The notes under the pieces: generated by a model | Told to the model about the DNA's origin: nothing | Database searches by the model: none | Seen by the model: only the letters and a program-made list of their open reading frames with translations | Shown: positions 34,487-34,492 of the stretch, piece after piece | Layout: each line of letters starts with the position of its first letter | Numbering within the stretch: the first letter of the stretch is position 1 | DNA from: an uncultured Alphaproteobacteria bacterium | GTDB lineage: Bacteria > Pseudomonadota > Alphaproteobacteria > RF32 > CAG-239 | Assembly: GCA_944393235.1 (NCBI GenBank) | Contig: CALXZJ010000013.1 | Location: forward strand, 1 to 34,492 | Direction: 5' to 3' | Length of the DNA: 34,492 bases | Program-made: the position numbers and the translations under genes

Positions 34487-34492
34487 AATTGC

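Overview
This window most likely comes from an AT-leaning alphaproteobacterium, probably an uncultured, oxygen-avoiding, host-associated one. The evidence is alphaproteobacterial-style RpoB and RpoC, an lspA / DUF3035-like lipoprotein / two M16 peptidases / pgi / mutL gene run, a class B bL36 and a flavodiiron oxygen-scavenging protein. The lineage is an inference from protein style and gene order; no 16S rRNA is present. Housekeeping genes are intact and carry normal catalytic motifs. The accessory genes between them do not match families I know well.

Layout. 1-626: 3' part of a type IV pilin-like gene. 650-5723: a small membrane protein, a flavodiiron protein, ettA, a secreted helical protein, rpmJ (bL36) and a MarC-family protein, mostly single units separated by strong bidirectional terminators. 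5819-7715: rpsA with a structured, repeat-containing leader and no Shine-Dalgarno. 7761-11975: an accessory block with a small lipoprotein, a 773-residue secreted protein with about 15 glutamine-centred repeats, a dispersed repeat element, a 20-base poly(A) tract and a pilin-like gene. 12057-20428: rpoC and rpoB, detached from rplKAJL. 20429-21422: a second repeat element joined directly to a pilin gene that has lost its 5' end. 21509-25816: gyrA, a small membrane protein, a third repeat element and another small membrane protein. 25892-32843 (minus strand): lspA, a 54-residue lipoprotein, an active/inactive M16 peptidase pair, pgi and mutL, tightly spaced and probably one operon. 33001-34108: corA and tRNA-Leu(GAG). 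34321-34486: a fourth repeat element, running to the right edge.

The most interesting signal is the combination of pilin-like genes and a GC-rich hairpin repeat. Four copies, all in the same orientation, lie at 10951, 20771, 25138 and 34321. One precedes an intact pilin gene. One is fused in frame to a decapitated pilin gene. The last ends in sequence resembling the flank upstream of the intact pilin. Two pilin genes share 56 identical bases, synonymous sites included, over the pilin hydrophobic N-terminus and then diverge abruptly. With the poly(A) tract next to a -10 box, this looks like a family of surface pilin cassettes diversified by recombination and possibly phase variation. That interpretation is inference; the repeats, junctions and identity are visible directly.
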